A stretch of DNA of 64,000 nucleotides from Dyadobacter sp. CECT 9275 (GTDB lineage: Bacteria; Bacteroidota; Bacteroidia; Cytophagales; Spirosomataceae): positions 62,001 to 126,000 of the forward strand of contig NZ_CAJRAF010000002.1 in NCBI RefSeq assembly GCF_907164905.1. The letters are read 5' to 3'. A program made the translations under genes and the position numbers. Positions 15,044 through 23,970 of the stretch are shown here, piece by piece (the first letter of the stretch is position 1; every line of letters starts with the position of its first letter). Under the pieces are notes generated by a model. That model had not been told where the DNA came from. It made no database searches and saw only the letters and a program-made list of their open reading frames with translations.

Positions 15044-15952
15044 TCAAAGAATATAAAATTTTGAATCCTCCATAACGATCGGCACATGTTTTTCCTTCAT
15101 CATTTGTTTCAGGTCACGTTCAATGTTTCTGGATATGGAGATCATCGGTGTGTCCGTAGGTTTGTTTTCAAAGGGGTCCTGTAAATGAATCGCCATTTTT
15201 TCGATCAGGAAAAAGCAGGACGTAATCACAATCAGTACCGGTACCATCAGGAAGCCAAAGAGTTGCACCAGGCCGAATGGCAACAGCAAAATAAAGAAGT
15301 GCAGCGCCAGGTGAATATACAGGCTGTATGTAGAAGGGAAAACCGTGTTCTTTATCCGTTCACATTTTCCCATTGCATCGCATAACCGGGTGAGGGTACC
15401 ATCAATTTCTACCTGCTGGTAAGGATTTACCCAGCCCTGTTTGAGCGCATTGTTAAGGTCTCTGCTATGCAACTGGAGCAGGGCAAGGTGTTTGGTATCA
15501 AAATCTCTGACGAAATTAAACTCTTCGTCGGAAACAAACTTTTGTATCAGCGGCCCGGGGTCCTCCTGTCTCAGGCCCTTGCCCAATGCGTAACACCAGG
15601 CTATTTGTCGGCGTATGAAACGATGTTTGAATGCATCGATACGGCCAGGTTCGTACGGATCGTCGATCAGAGATAGGATCTGACGGGCCAGGGTGCGTGA
15701 ATCATTTACAATGGAGCCCCAGATGATCCTGGCCTCCCACCATCGGTCATAGGCCTGGTTGGAACGGAAAGCCAGCAGCAGGGATATGATGGTTCCGAGC
15801 ACAGTGGGCACCGTCATGGGAATTGAAATGTTGGTAATATGAAAATTCTGATAAATGATTTCAATGGCGAAACCGTAAATCGTTACGAAGAGAATTTCAT
15901 ATTTTATTTTCCCGAAGACGTACCGGATCGGTATATTTTTTTTTAAAAGCAT
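15044..15952 (-). CDS. Bestrophin-like (UPF0187/YneE) membrane channel
   Basis: A 302-residue membrane protein of the bacterial bestrophin family, which form pentameric ion channels. Family marks are the N-terminal hydrophobic segments (residues about 18-60), the sequence L-L-A-F-R-S-N-Q-A-Y-D-R-W-W-E-A-R near 64-80, and a second hydrophobic pair near 215-250 (H-F-F-I-L-L-L-P-F). The length fits. It lies leftward after the Usp-like gene with a 44-base gap. The ion carried cannot be told from sequence. Confidence 0.87.
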   Translation of the reverse strand: MLLKKNIPIRYVFGKIKYEILFVTIYGFAIEIIYQNFHITNISIPMTVPTVLGTIISLLLAFRSNQAYDRWWEARIIWGSIVNDSRTLARQILSLIDDPYEPGRIDAFKHRFIRRQIAWCYALGKGLRQEDPGPLIQKFVSDEEFNFVRDFDTKHLALLQLHSRDLNNALKQGWVNPYQQVEIDGTLTRLCDAMGKCERIKNTVFPSTYSLYIHLALHFFILLLPFGLVQLFGFLMVPVLIVITSCFFLIEKMAIHLQDPFENKPTDTPMISISRNIERDLKQMMKEKHVPIVMEDSKFYIL

Positions 15953-15996
15953 AAGTTGGTCTTGTCAAAGATGCCTAATGGGTCGTAACGGACCAG

Positions 15997-16458
15997 TCAT
16001 TTTAAATTCTCTATTTCCAGATACTCCGGTTCCATTATTTCATCCACGTTGATCAGGGGCAGGCCTGCCTTTTTGATCACGGGTAAGGCGTCGATGCTGC
16101 TTTTTGAAATCAGCGGGATACCATAAGTTTCGGAGTAGGCTATTGCGTCTGCATCGTGGTAATCCAGGAAGTTTTTAAAGGCTGCCAGTTTGCTGCCATA
16201 AAAAAACTCAATCCGGATGGTAGATACCTGCGAAGTATACAGGTCTTTGATGGTTTTACATTCCTGCCAGAATTCTTCTGGGACAAAATCATACTCCTTT
16301 TTACGGTAACTTGAGAAGAGCAGATCCTGGATGTCGTCGGCTACGTGAAAAAGATGTGTGAACACAAAGCGTACCGGTTCATGAGATTCTTTGATTACAG
16401 CTTCGGCAATTCTGATGGAAGTTAAGGTGAAGTCGCTCGGGATTATAACAGTTTTCAT
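15997..16458 (-). CDS. Universal stress protein-like (UspA-fold) protein
   Basis: A 153-residue single-domain protein starting M-K-T-V-I-I-P-S-D-F-T, the usual first strand of UspA-fold proteins in Bacteroidota, and ending L-P-V-I-K-K-A-G-L-P-L-I-N-V. The G-x2-G-x9-G ATP motif of classical Usp proteins is not visible, so it may be an ATP-independent member. It lies between the two-component operon and the bestrophin-like gene on the same strand, in a stress-themed neighbourhood. Confidence 0.65.
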   Translation of the reverse strand: MKTVIIPSDFTLTSIRIAEAVIKESHEPVRFVFTHLFHVADDIQDLLFSSYRKKEYDFVPEEFWQECKTIKDLYTSQVSTIRIEFFYGSKLAAFKNFLDYHDADAIAYSETYGIPLISKSSIDALPVIKKAGLPLINVDEIMEPEYLEIENLK

Positions 16459-16611
16459 ATACTTATCTCTTTGGTTAACAGTGCATTTGATTTGTTAAAT
16501 GATAATACAATGTTACATCCGGGATATTAGTACTGGCTAAAAGGGGCGTTATAATACGGTGAGAATATTATTAAAACGGGATTAGAATATTAGAATGAAA
16601 TAAGGATGCCC

Positions 16612-17979
16612 TCAGTTTCCAAAAGGGAAGCGGGTGATAAAGCGGGTACCTATCCCCACTTCACTGTTCACGATAACCGTTCCCTGGTGCATTTTAATAA
16701 TGTTATTGGCCAGCGGAAGTCCTATGCCATAGCCTTTGTATTTTTTGGTATTGCTGGCACGGAAAAACGGTACAAAAATCTGGGATATTTCTCGGTCCGG
16801 TATGCCGATTCCCTTGTCTGTAATTTCGACGGTCACATGATGTTTATCCGTACTGATCAGTATCTCCACCTTCTGGTTGTCTGAATACTTACAGCTGTTC
16901 AGTACGATATTGGTGAATGCAGCTTTTAGGAGCATGGCATTGCCATTTATAATGAGTAGCTGCTCATCGTCAGGTAGTTTATCAAAGTTAATTACTACCT
17001 GATTATCAGGGAAAATCTTGTCGACCGCTTCTTTTACCGATATAATCAGTTCATCCATCCGCAGCTTATCCCATTGTTCTTTCTTGCCTTCAAAACCCGT
17101 TTGCGCAAGATTGAGCATACTGTTTGCCAGGTGTTCGAGTTTTTCGGATTCCTGATAAATCGCCCGGAATGAATCCCGGGCGGTGTCGGGCAGCCCGGGA
17201 AGCGAAAGTCCGAGCTGCGCTTCTCCGCTGATTACAGTCAGCGGGGTCTTAAATTCGTGAGAGGCGTTACTGACAAAGTTATTCTGCATCTCGAAAGTTA
17301 TTTCAAGCCTGTCGAGCATGTCATTGAATGTTTTGGAGAGATCCGCGATTTCATCTTTACTTCCGTCGATAGCCAGCCTTTGGTGTAGATTGTGGGCGCT
17401 GATCCCTTTTACGTTCCTGATAATTCTCCGTATAGGAAAGAATATCTGTGCAGAAAAAAGCTTGCCGAAAGTGAAGACAAAAACGAGGGAGATCAGAAAA
17501 CCGGTAACCAACACGCTTTTAAGGTTTTCCATTTCTTCGAGGCCGTAAAAGTCAACGGCTGAAGATATGATAATAATGTTTTCGCCTGCCTGGCGGATAT
17601 TCAGGCCCACATAGGAAGTATCGTTCTGGGAAAATCTTGCGGGTTCTTTGCGGACAATATTGTCATAAAAAGAAGGAGGTACCGGTAACTGCCGGCGGAT
17701 GGCTTTGGCTTTTTCCAGTTCGCCGTTTTTGATAAATCTGTGTTGCTCAAAAGGAAGGTCCCTGAGGTGTTTCTCTTTGATATCGTAATAAATGGAAGTT
17801 TTGGATTTATTTTCATCCAGGGCCGCATGTCCCACAATGTCGGCACGTACTTCGAGCCTGTGGAAGAAACTTGCAGAGATACTGTCGGAAGCGAAAATAT
17901 AAATAAATACACTGAGTGCCAGAATAATGCTGGCAGTTAAAATGGTGAAAATCAGGGCAATTTTATTTTGTATTTTCAT
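16612..17979 (-). CDS. Membrane sensor histidine kinase (HAMP-HisKA-HATPase)
   Basis: A 455-residue kinase with an N-terminal membrane helix (about 8-30), a periplasmic sensor of roughly 130 residues, a second helix (about 160-182), a HAMP linker (F-P-I-R-R-I-I-R-N-V), HisKA with phospho-acceptor His in N-A-S-H-E-F-K-T-P-L, and a HATPase domain with N, G1 (D-K-G-I-G-I-P) and G2 (G-Y-G-I-G-L) boxes. Its start overlaps the end of the response regulator gene by 17 bases, so the pair is co-translated. The periplasmic signal is unknown. Confidence 0.92.
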   Translation of the reverse strand: MKIQNKIALIFTILTASIILALSVFIYIFASDSISASFFHRLEVRADIVGHAALDENKSKTSIYYDIKEKHLRDLPFEQHRFIKNGELEKAKAIRRQLPVPPSFYDNIVRKEPARFSQNDTSYVGLNIRQAGENIIIISSAVDFYGLEEMENLKSVLVTGFLISLVFVFTFGKLFSAQIFFPIRRIIRNVKGISAHNLHQRLAIDGSKDEIADLSKTFNDMLDRLEITFEMQNNFVSNASHEFKTPLTVISGEAQLGLSLPGLPDTARDSFRAIYQESEKLEHLANSMLNLAQTGFEGKKEQWDKLRMDELIISVKEAVDKIFPDNQVVINFDKLPDDEQLLIINGNAMLLKAAFTNIVLNSCKYSDNQKVEILISTDKHHVTVEITDKGIGIPDREISQIFVPFFRASNTKKYKGYGIGLPLANNIIKMHQGTVIVNSEVGIGTRFITRFPFGN

Positions 17980-18661
17980 ATGCCTGGCGTATCACATAAC
18001 CCATCCCGAAAACGGTATGGATAAGTTTGATCCGATGATTTTTGTCGATTTTCTTGCGTAAATAATTGATATAAACGTCCACAACGTTTGTGCCAAGGTT
18101 AAAATTGATATCCCAGACATTCTCAAGAATCTCCATTCTGTTAAGTACTTTGTTCTGATTGGATAGCAGGAATTCCAGTAAGCGGAACTCGGTTGCGGTG
18201 AGTTCAATCACCTGGGAGTCGCGCTTTACAATTTTGGTGATCTTATCCAGTACCAGATCGCCAATGATCAGGAAATCGGCGTTTTTTTCTTTTTCGGGCT
18301 CCTTTCCCCGGCGTGTCAGGGTCCTTAGCCTCGCCTCAAGTTCGGCCAGCTTAAAAGGTTTGGTCATATAATCGTCGGCACCGGCATCCAGTCCGGAAAC
18401 GATGTTTTCAGTAGTTCCCAGGGCAGTAAGCATCAGAATAGGCGTTGAAAAACCCGACCGGCGTAGCTTTCTGCAGACCTCCATGCCGTTTATGACAGGT
18501 AGCATAAGATCCAGTATGATCACATCAAAGGTATATTGCATGGCCATTTGCAACCCTGACTCGCCGTCCAGCGCAACCGTTATTTCGTTGCCTGAAACGG
18601 AGAGGCCTCTCTGAATGAGGGATATCACATTGGGTTCATCTTCAACAAGCAAAAGCTTCAT
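17963..18661 (-). CDS. OmpR/PhoB-family response regulator
   Basis: A 232-residue regulator: receiver domain with acidic pair E-D-E at residues 7-9, phospho-acceptor Asp in I-I-L-D-L-M-L-P (about 51), conserved T and K (M-T-K-P-F), then a winged-helix effector domain (E-L-T-A-T-E-F-R-L-L-E ... V-D-V-Y-I-N-Y-L-R-K-K-I-D). It is the partner of the histidine kinase encoded next on the same strand. The upstream genes in the same direction are CbpM and the DnaJ-like CbpA, so it may be read from the same transcript. Confidence 0.93.
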   Translation of the reverse strand: MKLLLVEDEPNVISLIQRGLSVSGNEITVALDGESGLQMAMQYTFDVIILDLMLPVINGMEVCRKLRRSGFSTPILMLTALGTTENIVSGLDAGADDYMTKPFKLAELEARLRTLTRRGKEPEKEKNADFLIIGDLVLDKITKIVKRDSQVIELTATEFRLLEFLLSNQNKVLNRMEILENVWDINFNLGTNVVDVYINYLRKKIDKNHRIKLIHTVFGMGYVIRQAYENTK

Positions 18662-18679
18662 GCAGTAATGTTAAGGGTT

Positions 18680-18985
18680 TTAAATGAAATTGTCTGTTTC
18701 AAAAAAGCGTAGCCTGTTTCGGAGATAGATGATTTCCTTCTGCATATTTTCAATACGGCCCAGCAGATTCTGCACCGCCTCAATACCCTCCGGGTTGATC
18801 TGCAGATCGCTGTGGAGCCGGATCATCCTTTCTATCTTTGCCAGATGATCCATTTGAATAAAAATAGTATTTTGCTGAATTACAGTTTCAATCAGACCTA
18901 TTTCTGAAAAAGATTCAATCAGTGAATATTCCACCTGGTAATATTCACAGAATTCGTCTGCCGAAATCAGTTGGTTATTTTCCAT
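18680..18985 (-). CDS. cbpM: CbpM-like chaperone modulator (MerR-type fold)
   Basis: A 101-residue protein with a MerR-like N-terminal helix-turn-helix region (L-I-S-A-D-E-F-C-E-Y-Y) and a C-terminal coiled coil (R-I-E-N-M-Q-K-E-I-I-Y-L-R-N-R-L). Size and position directly after a CbpA-type DnaJ gene, 14 bases downstream of it, match CbpM, which in other bacteria binds the J domain of CbpA and blocks its activity. The DNA-binding role is unproven. Confidence 0.82.
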   Translation of the reverse strand: MENNQLISADEFCEYYQVEYSLIESFSEIGLIETVIQQNTIFIQMDHLAKIERMIRLHSDLQINPEGIEAVQNLLGRIENMQKEIIYLRNRLRFFETDNFI

Positions 18986-18999
18986 CGCTTTTCTGCCTT

Positions 19000-19869
19000 T
19001 TAAGATTTAGAAAGTTCTGTAAATAATTCTTTCTGGCGATCGGTAAGGTTGGTTGGTAATTTTACCTCAAAAGTGACATACAGATCACCAAAGGTACCTT
19101 CCTGTTTGTAAACCGGAAAACCTTTACCTTTTAACCGCATCACCGCGCCATTCTGGGTTTCCGGCCTGACGGGTACCTTCACTTTTCCATCCAGGGTCTC
19201 AATGATTTTTTCGCCACCCAGAACAGCCGTATAAAGGTCGAGTTCTTCCTTCACGTGCAGGTCATTTCCGGCCCTGCGGAAACGAGGGTCACTACTTATG
19301 TTAAAGGTAATGTAAAGATCTCCCTGCGGTCCGCCATTGGTACCAGGCCCGCCATGTCCGCTTATTTTGATCGTCTGTCCGTTTTCAATCCCAGCCGGGA
19401 TCGTTATTCTGATGTTTTTACCATTAACGGTTAAGGTTTGCTTATGGGTTGTATAGGCCTCTTTAAGGTCCAGACTGACCTGCGCCTGATAATCCTGTCC
19501 CCGGTACCTGCCTTGGCGCCCAGAACCGAAGCCACCCCCAAACATGGATTCAAAAAAATCGGAAAAGCCTTCCTGTCCCATTCCCCCAGACCAGTTTCCT
19601 TGTCCCTGGGAGCGTGCCTGCCTGGCTTTTTCGTATTCCTCTCCATGCTCCCAGTTTTCGCCATACTGGTCATATTTTTTTCGTTTTTCCGGATCACTCA
19701 GTACCTGATTGGCTTCGTTGAGCTCCTGGAATTTTTTGTGTGCCTCCTCGTCATTCGGGTTGAGGTCAGGATGATATTTGCGTGCAAGTTTGCGGTAAGC
19801 ATTTTTAATATCTTTTTCTGAGGCGGTTTTTTCAACACCCAGTATCTTGTAATAATCTACAAAGGGCAT
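19000..19869 (-). CDS. cbpA: CbpA-type DnaJ co-chaperone
   Basis: About 289 residues starting at M-P-F-V-D-Y-Y-K (ATG at 19867-19869). The J domain (1-70) has the HPD signature in K-Y-H-P-D-L-N; a G/F-rich linker follows (G-G-G-F-G-S-G); then come two beta-rich C-terminal substrate-binding domains. The zinc-finger repeats of DnaJ proper are absent, which marks the CbpA class. It stimulates DnaK in protein folding and often helps in stationary phase or stress. The adjacent cbpM gene supports the call. Confidence 0.92.
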   Translation of the reverse strand: MPFVDYYKILGVEKTASEKDIKNAYRKLARKYHPDLNPNDEEAHKKFQELNEANQVLSDPEKRKKYDQYGENWEHGEEYEKARQARSQGQGNWSGGMGQEGFSDFFESMFGGGFGSGRQGRYRGQDYQAQVSLDLKEAYTTHKQTLTVNGKNIRITIPAGIENGQTIKISGHGGPGTNGGPQGDLYITFNISSDPRFRRAGNDLHVKEELDLYTAVLGGEKIIETLDGKVKVPVRPETQNGAVMRLKGKGFPVYKQEGTFGDLYVTFEVKLPTNLTDRQKELFTELSKS

Positions 19870-19944
19870 ATTATTCAGTGATTGGTTATTGTTGCGTAAA
19901 TGAGTAATTAAAGTATAAATATTGTACCGCTTTCGCAATGAGCG

Positions 19945-20175
19945 CTATCGGTTATTGACCATTTTGACGTATAAATCTTCTACTTTAGTTCGCGCCCATG
20001 GCGTTTTTCGCAGAAATTTTAGGCTGCTTTTGATAGAAGGATCCTGGTTAAAACAGTTTATGTTAACGTAATAGCCCATTTGTTCCCAGCCATAGTATTC
20101 CACAAGCTCGTTCAGGATTGCTTCCAGTGTTTTGCCGTGAAGCGGGTTATTGGGTTGGTTTTGCACTGTGGTCAT
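19945..20175 (-). CDS. VF530 family (DUF2132) small DNA-binding protein
   Basis: A 76-residue protein that matches the VF530/DUF2132 pattern nearly end to end: [47 protein letters not shown] and V-E-x-L-Y. The family is described as DNA-binding by structure; cellular role unknown. It stands alone, leftward, 75 bases upstream of the cbpA start. Confidence 0.85.
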   Translation of the reverse strand: MTTVQNQPNNPLHGKTLEAILNELVEYYGWEQMGYYVNINCFNQDPSIKSSLKFLRKTPWARTKVEDLYVKMVNNR

Positions 20176-20258
20176 TTCTTTTTGATAAATGTAAAAGTTA
20201 AAAGCATTAGATTAAATAATTATTACACTTAATGAATAGTTCAATTACAAAATAAGTT

Positions 20259-21236
20259 ATGGATCAGATCAAATGGGGAATTATCGGCTGCGGTAATGTG
20301 ACGGAAGTCAAAAGCGGGCCTGCGTTTAATTTAGTTGAAAATTCCAGTTTGGTTGCCGTCATGCGGCGCGACGGGGCGCTGGCGGCCGATTATGCGCAGC
20401 GTCATAATGTACCTCGCTGGTACGACAACGTGGACGATCTCATCAATGACCCAGAGGTTAACGCGATTTATATTGCAACACCACCTGATGTGCACGAGGA
20501 TTATACCGAAAGGGCGTTTCGTGCCGGCAAACCGGTATATGTTGAAAAACCGATGGCCCGTAACGCTGCCGAATGCCGCAGAATGGTGGAAGCAGGAAAG
20601 GCGGCCAATCTGCCGTTGTATGTAGCCTATTACCGGAGGGCTCTGCCGTATTTTCTGAAAATCAAAGAGATCGTTGATTCGGGAGTACTGGGAGATATTC
20701 GGTTTGTGGATATCACACTTCAGTGGCAGCCGTACGACGAGGAGGTTGGCGAAAACCCTGTGCCGCGCTGGAGAGTGTATCCCGAGATATCCGGCGGCGG
20801 CCATTTTCATGATCTTGCTTCGCATCAGTTTGATATTCTGGAGTATATCCTTGGCCCTGTTAAGCAGGCGAGGGGGTATGCGCGGAACCAGGCGGGCTTG
20901 TATCCGGCAGATGATATCGTGGTGGCTAACTTTGAGTTCGAGTCGGGTGTACTGGGTAAAGGAAGCTGGTGTTACACCATCAACAAAGAGCAAAGGGAAG
21001 ATGAAGGAAGAATTATTGGCTCCAAAGGAAGATTGATATTCTCGTATTTCGAAAAATATGATATTATTCTGGAGACTGAGAATGGAGTGGAGAAATTCCA
21101 CATACCGTACCCTCCGCATGTACAGCAACCGCTGATTGACCTGATCGTGAAGGATCTACGAGGAGAAGGAGTGTGCCCTAGTACGGGAGAAACGGGCTTA
21201 CGGGCCAATCTGATTATGGACTGGATTACGGCCTGA
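20259..21236 (+). CDS. Gfo/Idh/MocA family NAD(P)-dependent oxidoreductase
   Basis: A 325-residue protein with an N-terminal Rossmann fold (W-G-I-I-G-C-G-N-V-T at 6-15), the family E-K-P-M-A motif near residue 96 that contributes the catalytic Lys, and the C-terminal dehydrogenase domain with D-L-A-S-H-Q-F-D (about 185-192) supplying the catalytic Asp and His. Members oxidise sugars, inositols or related polyols, or reduce their ketones. It has no signal peptide and is cytoplasmic. Substrate unknown; it is a single-gene unit. Confidence 0.92.
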   Translation: MDQIKWGIIGCGNVTEVKSGPAFNLVENSSLVAVMRRDGALAADYAQRHNVPRWYDNVDDLINDPEVNAIYIATPPDVHEDYTERAFRAGKPVYVEKPMARNAAECRRMVEAGKAANLPLYVAYYRRALPYFLKIKEIVDSGVLGDIRFVDITLQWQPYDEEVGENPVPRWRVYPEISGGGHFHDLASHQFDILEYILGPVKQARGYARNQAGLYPADDIVVANFEFESGVLGKGSWCYTINKEQREDEGRIIGSKGRLIFSYFEKYDIILETENGVEKFHIPYPPHVQQPLIDLIVKDLRGEGVCPSTGETGLRANLIMDWITA

Positions 21237-21374
21237 TGCCAATGAAAAGTTTGTCTCGCGGCATTTCTTATTTTTTTTGATACTTTCGGGCGCAAAAAAG
21301 TGAGTGGTTCTGAATACCAAAGTTGTTACAGTTGCAGTTAAATAATCGTCTAACTTTTAAATCTTACTATAGTC

Positions 21375-21488
21375 ATGGCAAAGGGTAAAAATCTTGACAA
21401 AGGAAGCGCTAAAAAGGAACCTGAGAAAAATCTTAAAGAAAAAAGAGCCGAGAAAAAGGCAAAGAAAGATAGCAGAAAGGATTATTAA
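21375..21488 (+). CDS. 37-residue lysine-rich small protein
   Basis: A complete short frame from ATG 21375 to TAA 21486-21488. The peptide is very basic: 16 of 37 residues are Lys, with interspersed Glu, in repeats of the E-K-K-A-K-K type, and it ends K-D-Y. It has its own upstream spacer and a strong terminator that begins on its stop codon, which supports a real transcript. I recognise no family. The composition suggests a nucleic-acid- or ribosome-associated peptide, but that is inference. Confidence 0.65.
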   Translation: MAKGKNLDKGSAKKEPEKNLKEKRAEKKAKKDSRKDY

Positions 21489-21522
21489 AAAACTGGCCCC
21501 GCTTTTCCGGGGCCAGTTTTTT
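21487..21522. terminator. Bidirectional terminator overlapping two stop codons
   Basis: Perfect 14-base arms AAAAAACTGGCCCC (21487-21500) and GGGGCCAGTTTTTT (21509-21522) with an 8-base loop. It overlaps the stop codons of the small plus-strand gene and of the convergent minus-strand gene, serving both. Confidence 0.9.
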
Positions 21523-21823
21523 AATATCGCTCCCCGTTGGTTTTATACCTGGCCAAGCGTTTTTTTGCACGGCTGATCTTGGCATAGATCCGGTTTTTCT
21601 CTTCCGGAGAAAAGTATCCGTCTGCTTTGTATTTACGCATGGCCTCTTTAATAACTTCTTGTTCCCGCTTCAGTTTATAGTACTCGTTGTCGGAGAGCTT
21701 GTGGCTGCGGTGCGCTGCCTCGATCTGGCTGTTCAGTTTCTTAAGATCAGCACTGAAGTTATCCTGTGCGTTAACCGCTGTAGTGCATAACAGGCCAAGG
21801 AGCAGTATTTGAATTGTTTTCAT
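21521..21823 (-). CDS. Exported hypothetical helical protein
   Basis: A 100-residue protein with a clear signal peptide (I-Q-I-L-L-L-G-L-L-C-T-T-A-V-N-A, cleavage near residue 19) and a charged helical mature part rich in Lys, Arg and Tyr (D-N-E-Y-Y-K-L-K-R-E-Q-E-V-I-K). No known domain recognised. Single gene, convergent with the 37-residue gene. Confidence 0.7.
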   Translation of the reverse strand: MKTIQILLLGLLCTTAVNAQDNFSADLKKLNSQIEAAHRSHKLSDNEYYKLKREQEVIKEAMRKYKADGYFSPEEKNRIYAKISRAKKRLARYKTNGERY

Positions 21824-22037
21824 AATGTTGGCTAACAGATAAATTTTATGAAGACATTTTTTATAAAATCAGTCCTCAGTTAGATATAGGGGCGAAATAA
21901 GTATATACCTCAGGTAATATCAAATGGTTATTACTGAACGTAAAAATTTGTTCCAGGTGCCAGATGCGATTGTCGTGGGCGGCATTTGCAGTTTTGTTCT
22001 TGCGAAGAAGGTACGTTCATCCTAACTTCGTTTGTTG

Positions 22038-22943
22038 ATGGAGCTACGGAAAGATAACGGATGGAATGACTTCGCCGGGGAAGTCAAAAGCTGGTTGCAT
22101 GAAACCACCGGATATTTTATCGCGTTAGAAGGTGGTGCGCAAGACGTGTTTCCCATACTCACCATTGCGCGCGAAGAGGGCAGGGTAATTATGGAAATCA
22201 AACTGATCATGCTCGAGAATTGGCAGAAATTTCCAGGTGCGCTATTGGAATGGCAATATTATCTGGAACGGCAGACAGAGCTCAGGCAGGCCGGTGTACA
22301 CAGCGTTATGCTTTGGGAGGATATCTGGACGAGCCGGAAGCTTATTGTCAAATCCAGGCTGCTGGTGTTACTCGGTCTTTCGGATAAGATACCCGGAAGG
22401 CTTACCGTACCCAGGAGGATTAGTAAAGCTGCGGCCGCAGCTTTTTTGGAAGTCAACCATCTGCAGGGGGCAACGCTATCGAAATATCAATTCGGTATTT
22501 TTCTTCCACAGCGGTATTTCAGGGTATTACCTGTTGATTTTAAGGTAGATACCACAGAAGAAGAATGTCTTGTTGCCGTGGCTACGTTTAGCCATGCACG
22601 TATTTTTTATAAGAACGGCGAGCCGCATCGTTCCGTTGAACTGATCCGGTTTGCAAGTTTATTGAATCTGACAGTCGCAGGAGGTTTGGGGAAGCTCATC
22701 AGTGCTTTTGTAAAGGACGTTGCACCCGATGATATCATGACTTATGCCGATCTGGACTGGTCGGATGGGCATAACTATACCAAAATGGGTTTTCAGTTTG
22801 TGTCCGATAAAGATCCTATGAGAATCAAACTGGATTTGCCATCCTTGAAAAGAACTGGAGCTCGACCAGGCGCTGAAACTGGTCAGCCGTTTATTTGGAT
22901 CATGAACGCTGGCAGCCGTAAATTTGTCAAAACAATCCGTTAA
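22038..22943 (+). CDS. Hypothetical protein with C-terminal GNAT-like module
   Basis: About 301 residues from ATG 22038 (two TTG codons just upstream are also in frame). The N-terminal 120 residues look like a nuclease-fold-type region (E-V-K-S-W-L ... V-I-M-E-I-K-L-I ... V-M-L-W-E-D-I-W) that I cannot assign. Residues about 135-265 (F-L-E-V-N-H-L-Q-G, then C-L-V-A-V-A-T-F-S, E-L-I-R-F-A-S-L-L, G-G-L-G-K-L-I-S-A-F, Y-A-D-L-D-W-S-D-G and Y-T-K-M-G-F) match the acetyltransferase-like module often seen beside homing-endonuclease or phage nuclease domains. It lies 29 bases upstream of miaA, so a role linked to nucleic acid is possible but unproven. Confidence 0.55.
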   Translation: MELRKDNGWNDFAGEVKSWLHETTGYFIALEGGAQDVFPILTIAREEGRVIMEIKLIMLENWQKFPGALLEWQYYLERQTELRQAGVHSVMLWEDIWTSRKLIVKSRLLVLLGLSDKIPGRLTVPRRISKAAAAAFLEVNHLQGATLSKYQFGIFLPQRYFRVLPVDFKVDTTEEECLVAVATFSHARIFYKNGEPHRSVELIRFASLLNLTVAGGLGKLISAFVKDVAPDDIMTYADLDWSDGHNYTKMGFQFVSDKDPMRIKLDLPSLKRTGARPGAETGQPFIWIMNAGSRKFVKTIR

Positions 22944-22972
22944 AGTTTTTAGCTTTCGCATAACCGCCCATC

Positions 22973-23929
22973 TTGAAAAACAATAAGGACATACCCGGCC
23001 AACCGCTTTTGGTCATCTTAGGGCCTACTGCCTCGGGCAAGACGCATCTCGCCGTACAACTGGCCGCCAGGCTGAAGGGCGAAATCATCAGCGCGGATTC
23101 GAGGCAGGTATACCGGGGAATGGATATCGGGACGGGTAAGGATCTTGACGAATATGATTTGGGAAACCAGAAAATCTCTTTTCATCTCATTAATATACGG
23201 GATGCCGGAGAAAAGTATAACCTGAATGAATTTGTGAATGATTTCAGCATAGTTTATGAAAAGGTTACCGGAAATAATAAAGTACCCATTGTTTGCGGAG
23301 GAACCGGATTGTATATCCACGCGCTGCTGCAGGGGTATGGTTTTGTTAAAATTCCGGTTGACGAGCATTTACGGATGCAGCTGGATGTGCTGGACACCGG
23401 GGAACTTTTGATAAAATGGGAAGAGTCAGGGAAGGATTTGGGTTTTCCCGCTGACATTTCCACACGAAAAAGACTAATAAGGAACATCGAAATCGCCCAA
23501 TACCTGCAACGCTATCCCGAAGAGTGGATAGAACTTAACCGGCAACGGCAGTTTAAGGCTGTTGTGTTTGGGTTAATCCCGGATGTTGCTACCCGGCGGG
23601 TGCGTATATCAATGAGGCTGGAAACGCGGTTGCAGAATGGTTTGACAGAAGAAATAGAGCGGCTATTGTCAGCAGGGATCAAGCCCGAGCAACTGATTTA
23701 TTACGGCCTTGAATATAAATACGTTACCCAATACATGTTGGGGATACTGGCTTTTGATGTCATGAAAGAAAAGCTGGAAACTGAAATCCACAGGTTTGCC
23801 AAACGTCAGATGACATTTTTTCGGAAAATGGAACGGGATGGCATAAAAATCCATTGGCTGGACGATACCATGACTGAAAACGAAAAGATAATATTCGTAA
23901 GTAAAACATATAAAGCAGCCGGGCAATAA
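22973..23929 (+). CDS. miaA: tRNA dimethylallyltransferase MiaA
   Basis: A 318-residue enzyme that adds a dimethylallyl group to N6 of A37 in tRNAs reading UNN codons. The P-loop G-P-T-A-S-G-K-T is at about 16-23, followed by S-A-D-S-R-Q-V-Y and M-D-I-G-T-G-K. The middle carries V-C-G-G-T-G-L-Y-I-H-A-L and the C-terminal part Y-G-L-E-Y-K. The start is TTG at 22973; no in-frame ATG lies early enough to keep the P-loop. It follows the 22038 gene by 29 bases and may share its transcript. Confidence 0.92.
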   Translation: MKNNKDIPGQPLLVILGPTASGKTHLAVQLAARLKGEIISADSRQVYRGMDIGTGKDLDEYDLGNQKISFHLINIRDAGEKYNLNEFVNDFSIVYEKVTGNNKVPIVCGGTGLYIHALLQGYGFVKIPVDEHLRMQLDVLDTGELLIKWEESGKDLGFPADISTRKRLIRNIEIAQYLQRYPEEWIELNRQRQFKAVVFGLIPDVATRRVRISMRLETRLQNGLTEEIERLLSAGIKPEQLIYYGLEYKYVTQYMLGILAFDVMKEKLETEIHRFAKRQMTFFRKMERDGIKIHWLDDTMTENEKIIFVSKTYKAAGQ

Positions 23930-23970
23930 CTTTGCAGATAAAATAGTAAGGGCAATAATCTTACCTCCTC

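Noticed and set aside
14887..15087. N-terminal extension of the DEAD-box helicase
   Set aside because: The extra 67 residues overlap the bestrophin gene end and a -7 box; the helicase fold begins at M-K-F-D-D-Y.
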